A DNA stretch of 64,000 nucleotides from CBDHEY01 sp965262305 (GTDB lineage: Bacteria; Pseudomonadota; Gammaproteobacteria; Pseudomonadales; Cellvibrionaceae), in the NCBI GenBank assembly GCA_965262305.1, contig CBDHEY010000002.1, positions 186,001-250,000 of the forward strand. Direction: 5' to 3'. The notes under the pieces were generated by a model, which worked only from the letters and a program-made list of their open reading frames with translations, ran no database searches and had not been told where the DNA came from. Below are positions 16,908 to 26,572 of this stretch, in pieces. Numbering within the stretch: the stretch's first letter is position 1; the number at the start of each line of letters is the position of its first letter. Made by a program: the position numbers and the translations under genes.

Positions 16908-18494
16908 TTAGCTGCATTGATTGTATTGCGCGTAATACTTAGATAAAAATTCAGCAAAAGAACTTACGGATGTTTGCTCCAGTGCTGTCTGCTCTGCTTG
17001 TGACTCTGTGGCCATAGCCTCCATTCTCTCGAATACAATATTATCTAGAGATTCGGATTTAGCTTTGTCAAAAAACTCTAGAGATTGGTTAAGCATCAGA
17101 TCTTTAAAGCTAGTATTTCTTTCTTTCATTAATTCGAGAATTTTAGCTGAAGGTGTTTTAGTATGATCTGTAACTTTTTTCTTTTGCAATGCTAGCGCTT
17201 GTTGATGATACTCTGTGTTTTCTGCCGTATCGAGAAGCTTGGCAACTGGTTCCATTGCGTTGAGAAGATTAGCGCCCCATTCGCTAATGGAAATGCTAGA
17301 GTTGTTTTGCATTTTTAGTTTTGTGTTTGGGTCTCGTCCTTGATTAACCACAAGTTTTTGATTGCTGAGTACCAGATTTGCTTCATCTTGATTTGTATCG
17401 GCGCTTTCTTTTAACGCACAATAAAGTAAAAAGGTATCGAGAAATCGTACTTGATCTTGCGATATACCCAGCTCAGTAAATGGATCAATATCTAAACAAC
17501 GCACTTCGATGTATTCAACTCCGCGATTCTGGAGTGCCGAAATAGCTGTTTCGCCAGGTTGTGCTGTTCTCTTCGGTCTAATCGAGCTATAAAACTCATT
17601 TTCAATCTGTAAGATGCTCGTATTGAGTTGTTGATAGTTTCCCAAATCATCTTTTAAGCCCAGTGAGGCATATTCCTCATAAGGGCGAGTGATAGCACAG
17701 CAAAGGCTTTTGATGTAGGACTCGATATTGTTGTAACAGATATAAAGGGCTTCTTGGGCCTTACTTTGATAACCAAGATCTCCCATGCGTAATGAGGTAG
17801 CGTAAGGCTTAAAAAGTGAAAAGCTATCTTCGAACTCATCGAGTTGATGATTTTTTCCCGCGACAAAACTCTTGCATAAAGCTGGTGATGCGCCGAATAA
17901 ATAGACTAGTAGCCAGTAATGCCGGCGAAAGTTCCGAATGAGGCTAAAGTACTTTTGATTTTTAAATGCTTGTAAGTCGCTTAGGCTATTTTCCCTGTTT
18001 GAAAGAAATGCCCAAAAAGCGTTTGGCAAGGAAAAGTTATAATGCACTCCGGATACTGTCTGCATTTTTCGACCATATCGGTGCCCTAGGCCAATTCGGT
18101 ATATAGTTTTCATCTTCCCATTGTTTGAATTTCCATATAACGCAACAGGTATTTCAGAATCATCCGGTAATACGCAGGGCATGCTTGCAGTCCAGAGAAT
18201 CTCCTCTTTTAATTGCGATACAGTATATTTCTGGATGGCTTCTAAGTGAGCAAAGAGATCGTCAACCCTGTGGGTTGGAGGTGTAATAAATTCAAGCAAT
18301 GACTCGCTAAAATCTGTAGTGATTTGCGGGTGGGTAAGCGCAGAACCCAACGCGCTAGGGTGAGGTGTTTGTGCTAAGAGTCCATCTTTTGACGTGCGCA
18401 GAGCTTCTCGTTCAACACCTCTTAGAATACCTGTCAATAGTGTGGCATTCTTTTTGTCAAATAGCTCTTGTGGAATGTCTTCAATATCAAACAT
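16908..18494 (-). CDS. gshA: Glutamate-cysteine ligase GshA
   Basis: ATP-dependent first enzyme of glutathione synthesis, joining glutamate and cysteine. The 528-residue product has the gammaproteobacterial type-1 pattern: GILRGVEREALR, TDFSESLLEFITPP, YRIGLGHRYGRKMQTVSGVHYNFS, MGDLGYQSKAQ, and GVEYIEVRCLDIDPF. Its length is near the family norm (about 518-530). The start ATG overlaps the stop of the small upstream gene as TAATG, so translation of the two is probably coupled. Confidence 0.96.
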   Translation of the reverse strand: MFDIEDIPQELFDKKNATLLTGILRGVEREALRTSKDGLLAQTPHPSALGSALTHPQITTDFSESLLEFITPPTHRVDDLFAHLEAIQKYTVSQLKEEILWTASMPCVLPDDSEIPVALYGNSNNGKMKTIYRIGLGHRYGRKMQTVSGVHYNFSLPNAFWAFLSNRENSLSDLQAFKNQKYFSLIRNFRRHYWLLVYLFGASPALCKSFVAGKNHQLDEFEDSFSLFKPYATSLRMGDLGYQSKAQEALYICYNNIESYIKSLCCAITRPYEEYASLGLKDDLGNYQQLNTSILQIENEFYSSIRPKRTAQPGETAISALQNRGVEYIEVRCLDIDPFTELGISQDQVRFLDTFLLYCALKESADTNQDEANLVLSNQKLVVNQGRDPNTKLKMQNNSSISISEWGANLLNAMEPVAKLLDTAENTEYHQQALALQKKKVTDHTKTPSAKILELMKERNTSFKDLMLNQSLEFFDKAKSESLDNIVFERMEAMATESQAEQTALEQTSVSSFAEFLSKYYAQYNQCS

Positions 18495-18829
18495 TAAGCA
18501 ATGGCTTCTCGTGTTTGTTCTTCTTCGATATTTTGTTCAACATCTGCAGAATTTGATGCATCTAGCGTCGTGTGAACTTCCTCGCCAATTACTTGAGTTG
18601 CCAATGACTCTTGTTCAGCCAGAATAAGATTGTTTTTTTCATTTATCTCGACTTTTTCAATCGACAGCCTTAATTCTGGCTGCTTCACGGTGTATTCCAC
18701 CTTCTGATTGATCGCTTCGTCTTTAAACGCCGTATTGTAGAAGGTTTTTTTTGCATCGGTGCTGACCCATTCGCCTGATTTATCTAAGTATTCATTATTT
18801 TGGTTCTTAATGATAAAAACGTGGCGCAT
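18494..18829 (-). CDS. Uncharacterised small protein coupled to gshA
   Basis: A 111-residue soluble protein I do not recognise. It begins MRHVFIIKNQNNEYLDKSGEWV, which could be a small beta-rich domain (residues 1-65, alternating aromatic and polar residues), and ends in an acidic, probably disordered tail rich in E, A and S. The frame is open to 18925, but the ATG at 18829 has an excellent AGGAG ribosome site six bases ahead. Its stop overlaps the gshA start (TAATG), so it is the first gene of a two-gene unit. A link to glutathione synthesis is inference from coupling only. Confidence 0.7.
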   Translation of the reverse strand: MRHVFIIKNQNNEYLDKSGEWVSTDAKKTFYNTAFKDEAINQKVEYTVKQPELRLSIEKVEINEKNNLILAEQESLATQVIGEEVHTTLDASNSADVEQNIEEEQTREAIA

Positions 18830-19116
18830 GTTTTCTCCTGCAATTGCTTCTGGTTCGCTAGTCTTATAGAGCCTAGTGTATAGCGGCGATTCTAGGGATT
18901 TCAAGGTAATTAGAATGTGAAACAAGTGTGGATATGTGCTCTAGGCGTATCAATCCGCGTAAAGTGCCGTTAAACTGATAACATAAATGAATAAAAACTT
19001 GTATCTGGCTATTTTGCTTAAAGTTTTACCGGTTCAAGCCTTAGTCCCAAGTAATTCGTGAAATTTGGGCTAAGTTAAGAATAGGCTTAGATAATTCCGT
19101 TTAAATGGCCGATATG

Positions 19117-19144
19117 CCAGCTAGATAAAACCAGCTAGATAAAA
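19117..19144 (+). repeat. Tandem duplication of a 14-base unit before gspC
   Basis: CCAGCTAGATAAAA occurs at 19117-19130 and again directly at 19131-19144. The repeat lies in the leader of the type II secretion operon, ending 18 bases before the gspC start and 6 bases before its GGAG ribosome site. It may be a recent slippage duplication or a doubled binding site. Confidence 0.8.
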
Positions 19145-19162
19145 AGAGTTTGGAGAAGTATT

Positions 19163-20179
19163 TTGTCAGCGCCTTCTTTCGCCGAAAATCCCTATGTGTT
19201 GATGCTTTCAGAAAAAGCGAATCAATTTGTAGGATTTTTACGCTCTCAACCCGTTTCTCTATGGCAAAACATATTGCTTGTTTTGGCGGTGCTATGGCTT
19301 TGTCATAGCTTAGCGACTTTGTTTTGGGTATTGGTTGGGGAGGCCGATTTAGAGCAACCACCTATTGTGGCGGTTCCGCCGCAGATTAGCGGTCCTGCAG
19401 CAACGTCCACTATCAGTTTGACCAAGCTGCAAGAATCTAAAATATTCGGTGATCTAACTGCTGCTCCAGTGCCAGTAGCGACACCAGAACCTGTCCAAAA
19501 TGATATCGAAGACGACGCCGAAACGACTAAGCTTAACTTGAAGCTTCAGGGCGTGATTGCAAGTAGTGATGTCAATAAGGCTGGAGCAATCATAGAAGAA
19601 GGTTCCGAGCAGGCGTTTTATGCGGTGGGTGATGAGTTAAAGAAGAACCGTGGGGTTAAGTTAGCAAAAGTACTAAATCAGCGTGTGATAATTAATAATA
19701 AGGGCAAGCACGAGTCTTTGTGGCTTTATTCCGAAGCAGATTTCAAAAAATCCGCTGGAGCCTCTCGCTCGGTGCCGATAAACCGCAGAGACCCTCGTAA
19801 CTATCGACGCTATCAGGATGCGATCGATGAAGATGGCGATGAAGGCGTTCCAGAATCAAATCGTATTACCTCCAAAGCTCGTCCAGACCAATTACCTAAA
19901 TCAGTTGGTGACGTAGTGCGTTTCAGCGTTCATCGTGAAGGGGGTAAAATGGTGGGTTACCGAATTCGTCCGGGTAAAGATAAAGAACTTTTTGAGCAGT
20001 TGGGCTTGCAAACCAATGATATCGTTATATCCGTTAACGGTATTGATGTAGATGACCCAAAAAAAATAAGAAGCGTTTATAAGGAAGTAAAGTCAGCGCC
20101 AGAAGCACAGTTAACCGTGTTACGCGATGGCCAGACGTTTTCAATAAATATAAGTTTAGATACAGAAACAGGTGGTTAG
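19163..20179 (+). CDS. gspC: Type II secretion inner-membrane protein GspC
   Basis: Links the inner-membrane platform to the secretin GspD and takes part in substrate choice. The 338-residue protein has one membrane helix at about residues 34-58, a homology-region domain at about 75-175 (SLTKLQESKIFGDL... LNLKLQGVIASSDVNKAGAI), a linker rich in R, D and P, and a C-terminal PDZ domain at about 240-335 (GYRIRPGKDKELFEQLGL, NDIVISVNGIDVDD). The start is TTG 19163, with GGAG about nine bases ahead. It is the first gene of a contiguous gspC-N operon on the plus strand. Confidence 0.94.
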   Translation: MSAPSFAENPYVLMLSEKANQFVGFLRSQPVSLWQNILLVLAVLWLCHSLATLFWVLVGEADLEQPPIVAVPPQISGPAATSTISLTKLQESKIFGDLTAAPVPVATPEPVQNDIEDDAETTKLNLKLQGVIASSDVNKAGAIIEEGSEQAFYAVGDELKKNRGVKLAKVLNQRVIINNKGKHESLWLYSEADFKKSAGASRSVPINRRDPRNYRRYQDAIDEDGDEGVPESNRITSKARPDQLPKSVGDVVRFSVHREGGKMVGYRIRPGKDKELFEQLGLQTNDIVISVNGIDVDDPKKIRSVYKEVKSAPEAQLTVLRDGQTFSINISLDTETGG

Positions 20180-20183
20180 AGCC

Positions 20184-22235
20184 GTGCTAAATCGAAGTCG
20201 AGCCTTTTGGCTAGCAACTCTCTTTTGTGGGAGTTTGTGTTTTTCTATTTCACAACAATCATTGGCGCAAGCCCAGCCAATTGAACAGACGTGGACGGTT
20301 AATTTTAAAGATTCAGATATCCATGAAGTGATCAAGTTTGTTGCAGATATCACAGGTAAGACGGTTGTTATTGATTCGCGTGTAAAGGGGCGAATTACTG
20401 TATTGTCGCAAGATCCAAAAAACAAAAAAGAATTGTATGGTTTGTTTCGCTCAGTGTTAGAAGTGAGCAACTATACGGTTGTTGAAGTTGGTGATGTAGT
20501 TCGAATTGTTCCCATTAAAGATGCTCGAACTTCTCCTATCACAGTGAATAAAAGCGAAGAATTAGTTGGTGACGATAGTGAGTATGTGACTGAAGTGATC
20601 CAGTTGAAAAATGTTGAAGCCGCAAAAGTGCTTCCAGTTTTACGCCCACTTATTCCTCAACACTCGCACTTTGCAGCTTATAGCCCAAGTAACGCAATTG
20701 TTGTCTCTGATACGATCGCTAACATTGAGCGAGTGCGAGATGTTATCGAGCAAATCGATAAAGCTGCACTGCCTACCACTGAGATTGTTCAGCTCAAGTA
20801 CGCGTCAGCAGAAGATATGGTAAGCACTCTGAAAAAACTTAGCAGCGAAGGGAGTAAGCAGGGAGGTGCTTCAGCTCCTTCTAATAAGCTAGTCATGGTG
20901 GCTGACAAACGAAACAACGCAGTGTTGTTAAGCGGTGAAGACTTACAACGCGAAAGAACCAAAGAACTCATTCGCCGTTTAGACAGGCCCTCTCCTCAAA
21001 CGGGCAATGTGCGTGTTATATACTTGGAGTATGCCGATGCTAAAAAGGTGGCGGAAGTACTCACTAAAGTAGTACAGAATGTTTCTAAGCTTAAGCCTGG
21101 CGGTGATAAAGGAGGAGCTCCTGCCGACGCAAAGGCTACAGTCGAAGCTGACGAAGAAACTAATGCGCTTCTTATGACTGCATCAGGTGATATGATGGCC
21201 TCTCTTATGGCAGTCATTGATCGACTAGATGTTCGTCGTGCCCAAGTATTAATTGAAGCGATTATTGTTCAAGTTGATGCAACTGATGGATTCGATGCCG
21301 GTGTTGAGTGGCTATTCCAGAATGCTGATGAAGGTTTGCTTGGAGCCAATGGCGGTCAAAACGTAGGTGCGGTTGGTCAAGCGATTTTTGGTGATGGTAC
21401 TGGCGATGATGATAGTGATTCTGGGGGTGGTGATTTAGCCAGCATAGCCGCTGCTATGCTCGGTGTGGCCTCCGGAGGGCAATCATTTGCTGTGGGCGGT
21501 GATGCATCAGGAGAAGAGTTTTTAGCACTAGTACGTTTTCTGGAGAGTAATTCTCGTACAAATATATTATCAACACCTACATTACTCACGCTCGATAATA
21601 ATGAAGCGTCAATTTCGGTTGGTCAGAATGTTCCGTTTGTTACAGGGAGTTTTACTAGCAGTAATAACTCCGCTTCAAATCCGTTCCAAACAATTCAACG
21701 TGAAGATGTAGGGATCAACTTAACCGTTACACCGCGAGTGAATGCCGGGGATCAGGTCGTGTTGGAAATTTCGCAGGAGATTTCAAGCTTAAGCGGCAGC
21801 ACGGCAGCATCTGATGTCATTACAAATCAAAATACAGTTAATACTCAAGTATTGGCCAAAGACGGTTCTGTTATCGTTTTAGGTGGAATGATTCAGGAGA
21901 ATGCGCGAGAAACCACAACACGTGTTCCTGTATTAGGCCGCATCCCTCTTCTTGGTCGATTGTTTCGTTCAACTGGAACGTCTGTGTTGAAAAACCAAAT
22001 TATGATTTTTATTCATCCGACCATTGTGAGAGATGATGAAACACTCATGGGCGCAACTGCTGAAAAATACCGTCTGCTTCGAGAAGGGCAGATCAGCTTT
22101 AGGAAAAAGGGTCTTACTGGGATCAGTGACGATAAGATCCCAATGTTGGATGAATTATCATTAAAAGATATCAATTTGCCTGCGGAAGCATTTGAAGGAA
22201 CTGGTGTGTCTGTTCAAGAAAGTAGTGAGGATTAA
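20184..22235 (+). CDS. gspD: Type II secretion secretin GspD
   Basis: Forms the outer-membrane channel for folded exoproteins. The protein of 683 residues has a signal peptide ending near SLAQA, an N0 domain (WTVNFKDSDIHEVIKFVADITGK), N1-N3 domains with the repeated VRVIYLEYADAKKVAEVL-type fold, a glycine/aspartate-rich insertion in N3/gate (GDGTGDDDSDSGGGD), and the C-terminal secretin core (VPVLGRIPLLGRLFRS, QIMIFIHPTIVRD). GTG 20184 is preferred over GTG 20172 because AGGTGG lies eight bases before it; both overlap or abut the gspC stop. No obvious pilotin gene is in this window. Confidence 0.95.
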   Translation: MLNRSRAFWLATLFCGSLCFSISQQSLAQAQPIEQTWTVNFKDSDIHEVIKFVADITGKTVVIDSRVKGRITVLSQDPKNKKELYGLFRSVLEVSNYTVVEVGDVVRIVPIKDARTSPITVNKSEELVGDDSEYVTEVIQLKNVEAAKVLPVLRPLIPQHSHFAAYSPSNAIVVSDTIANIERVRDVIEQIDKAALPTTEIVQLKYASAEDMVSTLKKLSSEGSKQGGASAPSNKLVMVADKRNNAVLLSGEDLQRERTKELIRRLDRPSPQTGNVRVIYLEYADAKKVAEVLTKVVQNVSKLKPGGDKGGAPADAKATVEADEETNALLMTASGDMMASLMAVIDRLDVRRAQVLIEAIIVQVDATDGFDAGVEWLFQNADEGLLGANGGQNVGAVGQAIFGDGTGDDDSDSGGGDLASIAAAMLGVASGGQSFAVGGDASGEEFLALVRFLESNSRTNILSTPTLLTLDNNEASISVGQNVPFVTGSFTSSNNSASNPFQTIQREDVGINLTVTPRVNAGDQVVLEISQEISSLSGSTAASDVITNQNTVNTQVLAKDGSVIVLGGMIQENARETTTRVPVLGRIPLLGRLFRSTGTSVLKNQIMIFIHPTIVRDDETLMGATAEKYRLLREGQISFRKKGLTGISDDKIPMLDELSLKDINLPAEAFEGTGVSVQESSED

Positions 22236-22240
22236 AGTTC

Positions 22241-23779
22241 GTGAGTGCAGCGAATGACATAAACGACGTAATCGAAAATGCGGGACTAGAAACTGCAGCA
22301 TTACAGAGTGAGTCGCTTGAACAATCTATTGAACCTTTGAGTTATAGACTTCCATTCGGTTATGCGTCTGCTCACGGTGTACTTTTTGATGATGGCCGTG
22401 TATACCATCAAGAAGAGGTTGCGACACATACCCTTTTGGAAGTGCGCCGTTATCTAGGACGCCCATTTGACTTGGTTGAGCTTAGTGAACCAGATTTTCA
22501 AAGTAAGCTCACTCAGATATATCAAAGTAACGATGGTGAAGCGCAGCAAGCCGTAGACGAGATGGGTGAGCTGGATCTAGGTCAGTTAGCTGATGATATT
22601 GATGACGGTGAATTGTTGTCTGGTGATGACGACGCTCCTGTTATTCGTTTAATTAACGCTGTCATTTCTCAAGCTATTCAAGAGAAAGCATCTGATATTC
22701 ATGTTGAGCCCTACGAAGACAAAGTTTCTGTGCGTTTTCGTACGGATGGTATCTTAAACGAAATTCTCACGACCAAAGCGGCTCTCGCTCCGCTGCTTGT
22801 ATCGCGTCTGAAAGTTATGGCAAGAGTTGATATCGCAGAGAAGAGAATTCCACAGGATGGTCGTATCTCTGTGAAAATTGCAGGGCACGCTGTTGATATT
22901 CGTGTTTCGACTATCCCTTCTGCACATGGTGAGCGTGTTGTACTTCGTCTGCTTGATCAGGCTGCCGGACAGCTCGCATTGACTCAGCTCAACATGCCTA
23001 CACAGGTGCTTGAAAATTTCCAATCAGGTTTGGCGAAACCTCACGGTATTATCTTGGTCACTGGACCAACGGGTTCTGGTAAAACAACTTCGCTTTACTC
23101 TGGTTTGAGTTATTTAAATAGCCGTACTAGAAATATTTTGACAGTAGAGGATCCTATTGAGTACTTGCTGCCTGGTATTGGCCAAACACAAGTGAACTCT
23201 AAGGTTGATATGACGTTTGCGAGAGGGTTGAGGGCTATATTACGTCAAGATCCCGATGTAGTGATGATTGGTGAGATTCGAGACCAGGAAACCGCTGCGA
23301 TTGCTGTGCAGGCAAGTTTGACTGGTCACTTGGTGTTATCTACATTGCATACAAATACAGCTATTGGTGCCGTGACCCGTTTACATGATATGGGTGTAGA
23401 ACCTTTCTTACTCTCTTCAAGTTTGGAAGCATTAATGGCGCAGCGCTTAGTTCGTGTTTTGTGCTCAGATTGTAAAGAGCCCTACAAGGCGACCGCGTCT
23501 GAATCAGTACGTCTGCAAATTCCTGAAGGTGCAACCGTATATCGAGCGGTGGGTTGTGAAAAGTGTAACGGCCTTGGGTATCGAGGTCGTACTGGTATAT
23601 ATGAACTTATTCCTGTTGATGATCAATTGCGCTTGCTTATTCATGAAGGCGCAGGTGAACAAGAGATGCTGAAGCATGCTCGAAAATCTACCGCTGCTAT
23701 TGACCAAGATGGTCGTGATAAAGTTCTTGCTGGCATGACTACTGTTGAAGAAGTCCTGCGGGTAACGGCAACATCCTGA
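22241..23779 (+). CDS. gspE: Type II secretion ATPase GspE
   Basis: Cytoplasmic hexameric ATPase that powers pseudopilus assembly. The 512-residue protein has an N-terminal GspL-binding domain, Walker A GPTGSGKTT at residues 275-283, the Asp box and Walker B (RQDPDVVMIGEIRD), the His box (LTGHLVLSTLHTNTA), and a four-cysteine zinc motif (C408, C411, C439, C442) in CSDCKEPY...CEKCNGLGYRGR. All catalytic features are intact. It starts at GTG 22241, five bases after gspD. Confidence 0.97.
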   Translation: MSAANDINDVIENAGLETAALQSESLEQSIEPLSYRLPFGYASAHGVLFDDGRVYHQEEVATHTLLEVRRYLGRPFDLVELSEPDFQSKLTQIYQSNDGEAQQAVDEMGELDLGQLADDIDDGELLSGDDDAPVIRLINAVISQAIQEKASDIHVEPYEDKVSVRFRTDGILNEILTTKAALAPLLVSRLKVMARVDIAEKRIPQDGRISVKIAGHAVDIRVSTIPSAHGERVVLRLLDQAAGQLALTQLNMPTQVLENFQSGLAKPHGIILVTGPTGSGKTTSLYSGLSYLNSRTRNILTVEDPIEYLLPGIGQTQVNSKVDMTFARGLRAILRQDPDVVMIGEIRDQETAAIAVQASLTGHLVLSTLHTNTAIGAVTRLHDMGVEPFLLSSSLEALMAQRLVRVLCSDCKEPYKATASESVRLQIPEGATVYRAVGCEKCNGLGYRGRTGIYELIPVDDQLRLLIHEGAGEQEMLKHARKSTAAIDQDGRDKVLAGMTTVEEVLRVTATS

Positions 23780-23790
23780 GGAATTAGCTA

Positions 23791-25026
23791 GTGGCTGCAT
23801 TTAGTTATCAGGCGATTGATGCCAGAGGTAAGAAAGTAAAAGGCGTTATCGAGGGGGATTCGGAACGACAAGTACGCAGTCAATTGCGTACTAGAGAGTT
23901 AAAACCATTAGAGGTTAAATCTACTCGACAATCATCCAAATCAGGTGGTTCGTCAAGTGGAAGTGGTTTTAGTTTTTCTTTTGGCGGGCCTAGCTTAAGT
24001 CATCGAGACGTTTCGTTAGTTACGCGTCAGTTGGCATCACTCGTTCAGTCAGGACTGCCATTGGACGAGGTATTGGCAGCAGCAGCGCGTCAAAGCCGTA
24101 AACAAGCAATCAAAACGGTAGTGTTGCAAATTCGCTCGCGAGTTTTAGAAGGGCTTAGTTTGGCGCAAGCTATGTCAGAGCTACCAAAAGTCTTTGATAA
24201 TCTTTACAGAGCGATGATAAAAGCGGGTGAATCTTCGGGTTACCTTGGACCGGTGCTTGACCAGTTGGCAGATTACACTGAGCGAAGTCAAGAGACAAAA
24301 CAGAAACTTAAATCTGCGATGATTTATCCTTTGGTCATGGTTGTTGTAGCCGTGGCTGTAGTGACTTTGTTAATGGTTAAAGTCGTGCCACAGTTGACAG
24401 GGCTATTTGAGCGTAACAAACAAGATCTTCCATTTATCACGGAAGTATTAATAGGTTCGAGTAATTTTTTAGTAAATTACGGAATTTTTTTACTTTTTGG
24501 TTTGATTGCTTTGTGGATTTTAGTTGTCAAAGTATTACAGGAACCAGAAAGGAAAAAAGCCTGGCATAGAATGCAGCTTAAATTGCCGGTTATGGGTGAA
24601 TTTATTTTGCAGGCTGAAACCGCAAGGTATGCCAGTACGCTAGGCCTTTTAGCGGCGAGTGGCGTTCCCTTGTTAGAAGGTCTTAAGATCGCTTCGCAGG
24701 TACTTACTAACACGAGTATGCGCGCTGCGAGCGTTGAAGTGGCGACTTCTGTGCAAGAAGGAATGGCTTTGAATAAAGCTTTAGATCAGGCTGAAGTTTT
24801 TCCTCCGCTTCTTGTACAAATGGTTGCTAGTGGTGAAGCCAACGGTAAGTTGGATGAGCAATTAATTCATGTGGCAAAAAACCAAGAACGTGAGCTCAAT
24901 TTTTCAGTTGACGCGTTAATGGGGTTACTCGAACCTGCGATGATTCTCTTTATGGCAGTAGTAGTGGGTTTCATTGTAATGGCAATTTTGTCACCTATTT
25001 TCCAAATGAATCAGATGGTTAGTTAA
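23791..25026 (+). CDS. gspF: Type II secretion inner-membrane platform protein GspF
   Basis: Polytopic platform protein that contacts GspE and GspL. The 411-residue protein begins AAFSYQAIDARGKKVKGVIEGDS, the usual GspF opening, and carries two T2SSF domains, about 80-200 (VSLVTRQLASLVQSGLPLDEVL) and 280-405 (YASTLGLLAASGVPLLEGLKIA), with three membrane helices around residues 178-200, 230-250 and 380-405. A glycine/serine-rich insert at about 50-66 is a flexible linker. It starts at GTG 23791 with TGAGGA ahead. Confidence 0.96.
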   Translation: MAAFSYQAIDARGKKVKGVIEGDSERQVRSQLRTRELKPLEVKSTRQSSKSGGSSSGSGFSFSFGGPSLSHRDVSLVTRQLASLVQSGLPLDEVLAAAARQSRKQAIKTVVLQIRSRVLEGLSLAQAMSELPKVFDNLYRAMIKAGESSGYLGPVLDQLADYTERSQETKQKLKSAMIYPLVMVVVAVAVVTLLMVKVVPQLTGLFERNKQDLPFITEVLIGSSNFLVNYGIFLLFGLIALWILVVKVLQEPERKKAWHRMQLKLPVMGEFILQAETARYASTLGLLAASGVPLLEGLKIASQVLTNTSMRAASVEVATSVQEGMALNKALDQAEVFPPLLVQMVASGEANGKLDEQLIHVAKNQERELNFSVDALMGLLEPAMILFMAVVVGFIVMAILSPIFQMNQMVS

Positions 25027-25031
25027 AAGTG

Positions 25032-25469
25032 ATGAACATGAAAAAAACAAATAGTGGATTTAGCTTAATTGAAATCATGGTTGTGGTAGTCATTATGGGT
25101 ATGCTTGTATCCATAGTGGGGCCAAGTGTCATGTCCGCGCTAGGAGATGCGCAGGGTAAAAAAGTACAAGCTGATTTTGCAGCAATTGAAACAGCGTTAA
25201 AGATGTATAAGTTAGACAACTTTGTGTACCCGTCTACCGAGCAAGGATTGGAAGGTTTGGTTAGTCCTTCAGATGTTTCTCCAGCGCCAAAAAACTTTCG
25301 CTCTGAAGGATATTTGCCAGAGCTTCCTGTCGATCCATGGGGTACTGAATACTTGTATGTTAGCCCTGCTGACGGTAAGCCTTATGAAATATATACGTTG
25401 GGTGCCGACGGTGTCCGTGGTGGTGCAGACGACGCGGCTGATATCACTAACTGGAATAGCGATAATTAA
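25032..25469 (+). CDS. gspG: Major pseudopilin GspG
   Basis: Main subunit of the type II secretion pseudopilus. It has a short basic leader and the prepilin peptidase site SGFSLIEIMVVVVIMGML with Glu at +5, followed by the long hydrophobic helix. The globular part has the calcium-site region typical of GspG (PVDPWGTEYLY... GADGVRGGADDAADITNWN). The length is about 145 residues, normal. Three starts are possible (GTG 25029, ATG 25032, ATG 25038) and the choice only alters the cleaved leader. Confidence 0.96.
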   Translation: MNMKKTNSGFSLIEIMVVVVIMGMLVSIVGPSVMSALGDAQGKKVQADFAAIETALKMYKLDNFVYPSTEQGLEGLVSPSDVSPAPKNFRSEGYLPELPVDPWGTEYLYVSPADGKPYEIYTLGADGVRGGADDAADITNWNSDN

Positions 25470-25493
25470 CCAAGTAAGAGGGTGCTCTAAATA

Positions 25494-26090
25494 ATGATGG
25501 TTAATCGACAAAGGGGTTTTACGCTAATAGAAATGTTAGCGACCATCGCGTTGATAGCCATTGCTATGAGTGGGGTTGCGGTTTTTTTTAGTAACAATGG
25601 CCCTGAACAGCAGCTAAAAAAAAATATAGAACAATTTGTTTTGTATGCTGACCACGCTACGGATTTCGCCATGGTTAAGGGTGAGACCTGGGGTTTGGTT
25701 ATCACACCGCCTAAGTGGAGAAAACAACCTTTAGAAATGGGATGGTTGTTCAAATGGCAAAGGCTGGTGATCGAATACGACGACGATTTCAATGAAGTCA
25801 ACCAGACTTGGCAAGACATTGAAAATTTGCCAGAAATCGATGTGCCTCGTGGTGTTGAAATTGCCATTACCATTGATGAAGTCTTGTTGAAATGGGAGGA
25901 CAAAGCGCCGAAGGAAAATGTGCCTCAAATATTGCTATATAGCGGCGGCGAAAAAACAGATTTTGAAATAGAGTTAATTATTGATGAAGGTTATGGAGAA
26001 CCTCAGCATATCGAGATTGACGAGTGGGGCTCGATTGTTTGGCGACAGCAGGAAGAACTGCGTAAAGAAATTGCGCAGTTATCTCAATGA
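25494..26090 (+). CDS. gspH: Minor pseudopilin GspH
   Basis: Minor pseudopilin of the type II secretion tip/body. It has the class III leader QRGFTLIEMLATIALIAIAM with Glu+5, then a beta-rich globular domain including FVLYADHATDFAMVKGETWGL and a conserved GY..PQHIEIDEWGSI C-terminal strand. It is 198 residues long, within the family range, and lies between gspG and gspI, which supports the call. Confidence 0.9.
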   Translation: MMVNRQRGFTLIEMLATIALIAIAMSGVAVFFSNNGPEQQLKKNIEQFVLYADHATDFAMVKGETWGLVITPPKWRKQPLEMGWLFKWQRLVIEYDDDFNEVNQTWQDIENLPEIDVPRGVEIAITIDEVLLKWEDKAPKENVPQILLYSGGEKTDFEIELIIDEGYGEPQHIEIDEWGSIVWRQQEELRKEIAQLSQ

Positions 26091-26137
26091 AGATTGGTTA
26101 GTTCCATCTAGCGCTTTGTTGGTAGAGGTCCAGTGAT

Positions 26138-26572
26138 ATGAAAAAGAGTGCCGGTATAAACATAAAAAAATATCAAGGTTTTACGTTAGTAGAAGTACTA
26201 GTTGCGCTTGTTTTGATTGGGCTAACATTACCTGCGCTTTCATTTCGTGTACAAAGTATTTTAGATAACGCGTCCTATATTGATGAAAAAACGGTAGCCT
26301 ACTGGGTGGCAGAATCTACATTTCAGGAAGTTGTACTTGAATACAATTTTGAGCAAGCTAAGAAAAAAAATGCACCGCCCAGAAATGATAGCGACAGAAA
26401 AAAACCACTAAAAAAACCAAAAAAAGATAAAGTTGATTTTGCATCTTTAGAGTGGCATACCAGGGTGGAATGGCTGGAAACTGAAGTCGAGCGCATAACT
26501 CGAGTAGAAGTGAGCGTTGGTCTTGAAGAAGGTAATTCGCTAGCTACCATTTCCGGGTTTCTCTATGAATAG
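26138..26572 (+). CDS. gspI: Minor pseudopilin GspI
   Basis: Tip-complex pseudopilin that nucleates assembly with GspJ and GspK. Its prepilin site is YQGFTLVEVLVALVLIGLTL with Glu+5. The short globular region includes VAYWVAESTFQEVVLEY and a lysine-rich loop (KKPLKKPKKDK, about residues 87-97) that is longer and more basic than usual. It is 144 residues long. Its 3' end overlaps gspJ by eight bases, indicating coupled translation. Confidence 0.92.
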   Translation: MKKSAGINIKKYQGFTLVEVLVALVLIGLTLPALSFRVQSILDNASYIDEKTVAYWVAESTFQEVVLEYNFEQAKKKNAPPRNDSDRKKPLKKPKKDKVDFASLEWHTRVEWLETEVERITRVEVSVGLEEGNSLATISGFLYE

